Assembly: GCF_029784135.1 (NCBI RefSeq)
Contig: NC_073746.1
Location: 247,575,307 to 247,639,306, forward strand
Reading direction: 5' to 3'
Length of the DNA stretch: 64,000 nt
Source of the DNA: Toxorhynchites rutilus septentrionalis
Lineage: Eukaryota > Arthropoda > Insecta > Diptera > Culicidae
The translations under genes were made by a program, and so were the position numbers. Below, one piece after another: positions 57,977 to 64,000 of the stretch; the first letter of the stretch is position 1, and each line of letters begins with the position of its first letter. Under the pieces are notes generated by a model. It ran no database searches, was not told the origin of the DNA, and saw nothing but the letters and a program-made list of their open reading frames with translations.

Positions 57977-59239
57977 CTCTCGTCTATCAAGTAAAACTAT
58001 TCAAACTTAGAACTCCGTATTAGTGTTCGGGCTCGTTTCATTTTGCAAATTTTTATTGAATACTGATACTGTTTTTTTTTTTCATTTACGAATTTCCAAC
58101 GCGTACATTAAAGCAGAATAAGCATTTCCCAGGTTCAGAATTTGTCAACAGAAAGGACTGACCCGAACTTTGTTCTAAAAGGATTGAATTATCAAGTTCA
58201 ATGCGAAATCGGTTTTGTGTATCTATTCGATTACTCAATTGAGACATTTATTCGTTGCGCTTAAAATATTCGATTTTCTTTAAATCGAATAGCTGGTAAA
58301 AATCAAAAATCTTTGATCATGAACGTTCAACACTTGCGATCCAAATTTCTCCTATTTACACATCTAAAGGTTGGACTGCTGAGACTCCCTACCGGGGCCT
58401 TTTTATGTAATACAAGTCATTAACAGACAGAGAGGGCCAAAACCGCACGGTCATTCCAGCAGATGTGTATACGTACCGGTCAAACTGCTATCAAAATCTC
58501 GGTAGCCATGTACCCTACACTCCTCACTCGAATCGATAATTTAATTCTTCGATAAATATCTGTTCACTGTATTTTCTCTTCACTTGACTTCTTTGGCTCA
58601 GTTCGCTGCTTGGCAGCAACCTCAGTCGCACACCGCACTGATTGCAATCCAACAAATGATCTTTAAAATTATTAACGACTCTACTTCACTTAGGCCTCTT
58701 CTCGCTCCTCGCCAGTGTATCTTCTGCCGCCGACACTCGCTGTTCCCTTGGGCGACTCCAGGAACACCAGGTATGAAGTATAAATTAAGCAAAAAATCCG
58801 TCGTAAAAAACGCTCACAGATTAACCGAGATAATCGTACAGGCTGTTTATTAAAAAATTTTGCAACCTATAGCCACTCTTATGCTGCACTTCAACAGATC
58901 CCGATCGACATGCACTTTCAAGACCCGTGTCCAGTTATCGTTCACCACCAGCTTGTCCACTCTGCTGGGCACTCGATGCAAAACACTTTTATTTTTCTTA
59001 TTTTTTCCTTCTGCAGAATCTACACCACACACACCGAACGTGCTCTGTACTTAAGTATGTAAATTATTAATTCTCCATCCGTCGATAGCTGATCGAACTT
59101 CTGGCCACGATAGCAGAACCACCACTCGATTAGTTTCCACCATCCAAACACCGATATCGCGCAATCGTTTGTCTTCTCTGTCAATTTACTAATTCTCCAA
59201 CATCTTCCAGGAATCAGCACAAAATCTTAAAAAAAGGTA
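57977..59239. other. No recognisable gene; possible transcribed region of the minus-strand promoter at 59571
   Basis: Less AT-rich from 58560. On the minus strand an AATAAA lies at about 58852-58847, 720 bp downstream of the start site at 59571, so a short non-coding transcript or a first exon is possible. No frame resembles a known protein. Confidence 0.3.
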
Positions 59240-59539
59240 ATCCTACAAAGCTCCAATTCAGAACAGCCTAGGAAGGCGCCAGCCGGGTGCCACTTGTGCG
59301 CCTACTCGAACCTCGAGCCCACGGCACGGAGCAGAAAAAAAAACACGTCGGTAAACCACTTTCGGTTTCCTTCTTCAGCTACCGCCCGCGTTGAGAAGCG
59401 ATCGCATCGATCTTCGCCTGGAATCCGCCTTCGCAAAAACAACAAAATAACGCAACTGCTGCTGCGCTCAGCTGATCGGGTGTCGTTTTGGGGGAAGTAG
59501 AAGCAGACCCTGGGACCAACACTACCAGCAACCGATAAT

Positions 59540-59573
59540 CGTCTTAACCGCGCGACAGACGAAATCAAACTGA
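59540..59573 (-). promoter_or_regulatory. Inr + DPE core promoter, start at 59571 (minus)
   Basis: On the minus strand TCAGTT (A at 59571 as +1) matches the insect initiator TCAKTY. AGACG occupies +28 to +32 (59544-59540), a full match to the downstream promoter element RGWYV at the exact spacing it requires. No TATA box is seen about 30 bp upstream, as usual for DPE promoters. Confidence 0.55.
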
Positions 59574-59841
59574 AACCCGCGACTGGACCACAGTGCAAAG
59601 CAAACCCGGGCTTCCCCCGCCTCGGTTTGGCTCGCCACCGAGACGCGCAACGTGTGGATGCGTGGCTCGAAACCTTCGCCGCGCGATCTTCAGCGGGCGC
59701 GCGCGCCCCCACTGGTTTTTGTTTGTCTGCTTATGCACACGGTGTGCGCTCGCGCGCGCTACTCTCTTTCGCGTGCGATCGATCCCTCCAGTGCATTCAC
59801 AGCATCCACAGTGTGCGCCACCACAACCACCACTCGATCGC

Positions 59842-59853
59842 GGGAAAATCCCC
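59842..59853. promoter_or_regulatory. Rel/Dorsal (kappaB) site
   Basis: GGGAAAATCCCC is a full match to the Dorsal/NF-kappaB consensus and lies about 270 bp upstream of the Inr/DPE promoter. Function is inferred. Confidence 0.45.
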
Positions 59854-60100
59854 CGCCTCTGCTGGTTTGCGACTCGGAGACCGCGAATAAGCGTATAGAA
59901 TTTCTCGAACCCCACGCATGACCGCGCGGAACTGAGCCGCACCGTGTGGAGATTCGAAGAGGTGGCTCGCTGCAGATCTTGATCGAAGTGCATGCGCACG
60001 ATCGGCGCTTCGTGTGGAAACGGGGAGAGTGAGTGACTCGGTGACTTGGATTGAGTTTTGTAGGTGGGGGGGTTCTCAAAATCTGACGGAGAGTTCTGTT

Positions 60101-60974
60101 TAAGAGAGAGAGAAAGAACGCAGAGAGAATGGATTTGTCAGGCAGGAGAAATTTAACTTTTGAAGCAACATGGTTCGTGGGGAACCGGGATGACCACAGT
60201 TTTGACCCGTCCTCAAAGATGAATGGATTAAATAACCGGCAAACTGATCGTAAAAAAATGTTACGTAGTCCTGGCAATTATTATGTTAAATGTGGTAAAC
60301 ATAATCATGGACAACTATTTAGATGCACTGACATTAAGAATGTACCAGTATCCGTTTTTATCTTACAATGTTATGGTTTCAATAAAGCGAAAATGATAGT
60401 GGTGTGTGACATGTTCCCTTTTATAATTTTTACTTGTTTTACTTGTTTTTACTTGTTACTTGTTTTCGATGATCGAAATTTTCCATATAACAGAGCAGTA
60501 TTGAGTTTCAGTGTGAGCATTCTAAATTTCTACAAATCGAATAATGTTCTCCAATTATTTCGCTCCTTTAAAATCAAGATCTTCTCAGCATAACATAACA
60601 TACTACGTAACTGTTCTGCGAAGCTTTCGTTTGATTTCGTAACAGGATCATTGTATGGCCTTCATGTCAACTTTGCGAATGCATCTCTTGATTCTACCAA
60701 TCAACTGTTTGCCATTCGTGGCTCTCCAGTTTTGTCTACGGTCCAGCTACGTCTTTGATTTCTCTATAGGGGGGGGGGGGGTGGTCTCTACTAAAAATAT
60801 AACGAAAAGTTAAGAGATTTCAAATGCATATTACACAGAATCGTTCTTACGATATTTGTTATAATACATACCATTAGACGGAAAATTTATTCAGTAATAT
60901 TTTCACCTGATACATCGACAGTGGAAATTGTAAAAAAGTGAAAAAATTAACAAGTAAGAGAGGTATGTTTATGT
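60101..60974. other. No recognisable gene; 13-base G run
   Basis: A 154-codon ATG frame (60129-60593) has no recognisable domain and a composition like translated AT-rich DNA in its second half. A run of 13 G lies at 60769-60781. Confidence 0.4.
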
Positions 60975-61200
60975 AGAGATCGGACTCGATTATATATAGT
61001 CGACCATTTTTTTCAACAATTATTTTCAAATCCTATACATAATCGAATCTCAAGAAAACAATTTTTTCATTAATGTATGAATGTCAAACATTAATAGAAA
61101 AATAGTTTTTTTGGGATTCGATTATGTATTGGATTCGAAAATTAACGTTGAAAGTGAATTTGCTCATAAAAGACGATTATTGTTTATTTTCATTGAATTC
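60975..61200 (+). mobile_element. Degraded end of the 'cggactcgattatatacag' family
   Basis: 'Agatcggactcgattatata' at 60977 is a left end. Further 'attcgattatgta' and 'cataatcgaatc' motifs follow to about 61135. No right end is found before the Tc3-like relic begins. Confidence 0.5.
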
Positions 61201-61203
61201 ATT

Positions 61204-62211
61204 TTAAAAAAAGTATAAATTCACTTCTTGTTTTCTAAGTAATTCAAACAAATGAGAAGCTTGCTGTGATAGGAAACGGCTCCCCACACTGTCAAACTCC
61301 CGCCCCCAAAGTTTCGCTTCGATCTCACGACATGCCGTTGACTTAAATTGTACCAATAGCAACTGTAACTGTCCGGACCATCCAAATTGAACTTTTTTCG
61401 CCGGAAAATACAACATTTATCCATTCTAGTTTCCATTCCATGTATTGCCGGGCGAAAATGAGATGGTTCTGCTTATGGGTGGCGGTCAGATTCGGCTTCC
61501 CTTGAAGTATCTTCCACATTATGTTTGGTGACTCGTTCAAGATGTGCGCAATATGCCTCTTCGTTACTGGAACAACCGATTCAGCCTTAATGTATGAGCA
61601 GGACATCGTTTCCTGGTTGCTTCGTGTCTTATACGACCTTTAAGACGCAAAGTAACTTAGGTTTTGCCATTTGTTGGTCGTTATATCCCATATTTCTGGC
61701 ATTATTTAAAGAAACTCCGTACCACTTTCTCAGATAGACCAATTTTTGTTACGATCGAGCGATTAGAAAACTTTTGTTCACTGAATATCTTTATTATTTT
61801 CCGCCTCTCTTCCGTCAATAGAATACCTTTCGCCATTCCTTTAAATTCTACGTAAATCACTAATCTGACCAACTTCTTACGTTGCACATGTATATATTTA
61901 TCTTGTAAATTGAACATTCCCAAGTATTTTTTCAAAAAACACAGATAAAGGCTTGGTGATTATGCGAAAACTCGATTTTTATGCCCTGCGGCTAAACGTA
62001 TGTGTATGTATGTAAATGTTTGAATGTTTATATCCACCGATGCCGCCTTGTGTGTGTGATTGTGACGCACGTCCTTTCAATAAAAGTGACTTAAATATAC
62101 TATGTAATTTTCACTACAGCAAATAAGTATCCCGATAAAAAGAACATTGCTAGTTGTTTTGTAAGTGTTTCAAGTTTTTTTCAAGTGCGGCTAAATGAAT
62201 GTCTATCACTG
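61204..62211 (-). pseudogene. Tc3-like transposase relic with one element end
   Basis: On the minus strand KGILLTEERRKIIKIFSEQK (about 61835-61776) and FSNRSIVTKIGLSEKVVRSF form the N-terminal helix-turn-helix of Tc3-type transposases. Later KKFNLDGPDSYSCYWYNL and GGGSLTVWGAVSYHSK (61395-61250) cover the first catalytic region and the GGGSxxVWGAxS block. The preceding TDE/SDE-type Asp reads Gly in one frame ('VVFSGEKS'), and at least one frameshift is present. The catalytic second half is missing. The terminus reads in reverse complement TA|CAGTGATAGACATTCATTT at 62213-62193, a Tc1/Tc3-type end; the other end is lost. Confidence 0.78.
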
Positions 62212-62212
62212 T

Positions 62213-62363
62213 ATACCGGGGTGTAAAATCAAAGTTTCAAAAACGAAAGCGTTACGCCGGAGACCGAGACTTTGAGCGTTAATAACTCCTAAACAACCGA
62301 ACGAAATGGTATGATAAACACTTCATTCGAAAGATAAAATGTCTACGCGTTATATACTTGTTA
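62213..62363 (+). repeat. Dispersed repeat, inverted partner at 34835-34985
   Basis: 'Ccggggtgtaaaatcaaagt', 'tcaaaaacgaaagcgt', 'cacttcattcgaaagataaa' match the reverse complement of 34985-34835. It abuts the Tc3-like end at 62211. A short related piece lies at 63940-63975. Confidence 0.7.
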
Positions 62364-62436
62364 CTTTTCCATCCAAAAACGTGTTTCAACAGCCTTAAAA
62401 TAGCTTTCAAAACATGCTATTGAAATCACCAATCGG

Positions 62437-62472
62437 TATATAAGCGTGCGTCGCTCGGAAATCCGCTCAGTT
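62437..62472 (+). promoter_or_regulatory. TATA + initiator core promoter inside a repeat
   Basis: TATATAA (62437-62443) is followed by TCAGTT with its A at 62469, so the TATA starts 32 bp upstream of the predicted start, the canonical insect spacing. Only short peptides are encoded directly downstream. Confidence 0.5.
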
Positions 62473-62598
62473 ATAATTGAACAGCGATTGGAGCATGTTG
62501 TCGCTGTTGTGGTGAAGCTAACTTCGTTTATCATGAAAGCGCTGATGAACGGTGTCACCAAGAGCCTGTTTATGTACCTCAGGCCATAAGGGAATCCA

Positions 62599-62880
62599 TC
62601 AGGAGGAGAGTGATGCCACAAACGGTTCCGCTTGAGACATCGGAGCAACCACCACACACACACATACACGCGCGGAACTATTTCCGTTTGGTTGCCATCC
62701 AGCATCGAGAAGATTCCGGAAAGATGTCATCGTTGCTGAAAAATAATCTACCAGTTCCCCTTGGAATTGAAAAATACATTCATGCGAAAGAGTATATGTT
62801 AATGTTTCCTATCCATATAACACTGCAACCAAATACATTTGGTTATGTGATTTTTCAATCAAGTGCAATGAACAGGTGGT
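62599..62880 (+). repeat. Direct repeat unit 1 (partner 63373-63668)
   Basis: It shares with 63373-63668 'atccatcaggaggaga', 'tacacgcgcggaactatttt', 'gtttggttgccatccagc', 'gaagattccggaaagatg' and 'ccaaatacatttggtt...tgtgatttttcaatcaagtgc'. The offset is about 798 bp. A shorter related piece with 'gaggagaatctggaaagatg' lies at 62915-62985. The frame across it is open but lacks a recognisable domain. Confidence 0.85.
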
Positions 62881-63372
62881 TATCGAGTTAGCATTAGCCA
62901 CTGGTGGGCTTCGAGTATCGAGGAGAATCTGGAAAGATGTTATCGTTATCGTCAAGTGCAATTAGCAGAAAAGTTGCTGAAGATTATTCTCCCCCATCAG
63001 TAAGATATTTTCGTATCCAATATTGGATGCGCGCGCAACGGAAAATGTTTCGCATCGCAAAAATCATATAATTTTAAATCGATTATTGCTCAGTCGCTGA
63101 AAGTTTCAAACTCAGAGAGAGCATTCGCCTCTAGTTTGCCTTCCAAATTGCCATCGTAAACCACGCCTTCTCTCGATTCAATCACGTACAAAAAGCATAC
63201 TTAAGAAATACTCTGGTGGTGAAACGCATTCATTTTTCATGAGTACATCGACAAGGCAACATCGCTATTGAACGATCTGAACGGCGAGGGATCGAGGGAT
63301 TCATTACCTGGCCTGACTTGATTTGAAACGCATTCAGTTTGTTTGGAACTGTGAGGGAGCGCAGAAACGCCG

Positions 63373-63668
63373 ATCCATCAGGAGGAGAAAAGAAGGCGAC
63401 CAAGAGAGTATCAGCATCGAAAAACATCGGAGACATCGGAGTAGCAGCCACACACACATACATACACGCGCGGAACTATTTTCGTTTGGTTGCCATCCAG
63501 CGCCGAGAAGATTCCGGAAAGATGTTATCGTCGCTGAAAAAAAATCTTCCTGTTCTCTTGGAATTGAAAATTACATTCAAGCGCAAGAGTTTATTGTGTT
63601 TTCTATCCATATAATACTGCGACCAAATACATTTGGTTTTGTGATTTTTCAATCAAGTGCGATCAACG
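63373..63668 (+). repeat. Direct repeat unit 2 (partner 62599-62880)
   Basis: About 80-85% similar to unit 1 by eye, with small indels that shift the frame, so coding constraint is not evident. The rest of the window to 64000 shows no recognisable feature. Confidence 0.85.
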
Positions 63669-64000
63669 TAAGACCACGCCTTTCGGCAATTTATTAGAGA
63701 TGCAATGAATCTTAAGAAGGAATTCCCGCTCTACGCGCACTGGCAAACGATTTTTACTCAACAATTTCTCAAACTAGAAACAGGTGTTGTGAGAATGTAT
63801 GAGCGAACGCAAAAATTATGTAGGCTGATTTGATGCAATAGATATTTTGTCTATTGGAAAATGAATACAAATCGTATCACAATACAAGCAATGCATCATG
63901 TATTATACAACTTTCGTGTGATTGCTTCTTTTGCTGAATATTGTGCCTTCAACGTAACGCTCTCGTTTTCGAAGTCCACCAAATATTTATTTATTCATTC

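Larger units (their letters stand above)
59240..60100. other. GC- and CpG-rich promoter-like block
   Basis: This is the most GC-rich part of the window, with many CpGs (for example around 59620-59720 and 59750-59870). The frames seen here on both strands (up to 172 codons) overlap each other, which is expected of GC-rich DNA with few stops, and none has protein-like motifs. The combination with an Inr/DPE pair and a Rel site suggests a host gene promoter. Confidence 0.5.

Noticed and set aside
59565..60277. Long overlapping frames (144-172 codons) on both strands
   Set aside because: They overlap in several frames within GC-rich DNA, which has few stop codons; Arg/Pro/Ala-rich content without motifs.
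60129..60593. 154-codon ATG frame after the GC-rich block
   Set aside because: No known domain, no splice or poly(A) support, and the second half reads like chance AT-rich sequence. Transcript evidence could revive it.

Overview
The window is a transposon-dense stretch of a eukaryotic genome, most likely a dipteran insect and probably a mosquito. The evidence is one metazoan-type gene with a poly(A) signal, insect-style initiator/DPE and TATA/initiator promoter motifs, tRNA-derived SINEs, Jockey/CR1-type LINE remnants, and many Tc1/mariner, pogo, hAT and TTAA-type DNA elements. The organism is inferred, not proven. Nothing here looks prokaryotic: no operons, no CRISPR array, and most long open frames start at non-ATG codons or lie in repeats.

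Host genes are very sparse. The only confident one is an intronless UBE2Q-type ubiquitin-conjugating enzyme E2 (30297-31358, +) with an intact RWD domain, UBC domain and catalytic Cys. Two further host signals are weaker. One is a minus-strand exon for a small secreted protein (50064-49738) behind a good splice acceptor. The other is a GC-rich promoter-like block (59240-60100) with an Inr at 59571, a DPE at exactly +28 on the minus strand, and a Rel/Dorsal-type site at 59842.

Layout: 1-2851, no recognised gene. 2852-7444, a TTAA-flanked element with stacked TIR elements and a ~890-bp array of an 8-bp repeat. 10311-10583, SINE. 10684-12838, a TA-flanked element containing a hAT-like element that contains a mariner remnant. 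13136-14088, a hAT element with a perfect 8-bp target duplication. 16531-18075, a palindrome-ended element holding a LINE 5' fragment. 18080-21825, a second copy of the composite at 10.7-12.8 kb, further invaded by a 5'-truncated LINE and a palindrome-ended element. 22935-27296, tandem arrays and a long-TIR element with an internal duplication. 30297-31358, UBE2Q. 33311-35010, a palindrome-ended element with a nested SINE. 36836-38277, nested TTAA-type elements. 38945-44180, a pogo-like gene split by a second pogo-like element, itself split by a nearly full-length LINE. 44350-48138, a complete Tc1 element split by a LINE fragment. 51283-51643, LTR-like motifs and a 125-bp tandem duplication. 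55240-57976, Tc1 relic, palindrome-ended element and TTAA MITE. 59240-60100, promoter-like block. 61204-62211, Tc3-like relic. 62213-64000, dispersed and duplicated repeats, one with a TATA/Inr promoter.

The transposable elements are decayed by frameshifts, stops and truncation. Their nesting gives a relative order of insertion, and several target-site duplications and paired TIRs can be read directly. I found no clear new multi-gene system. The most distinctive items are the repeatedly occurring palindrome-ended element family (five copies), the amplified composite transposon, and the triple-nested pogo/pogo/LINE locus.
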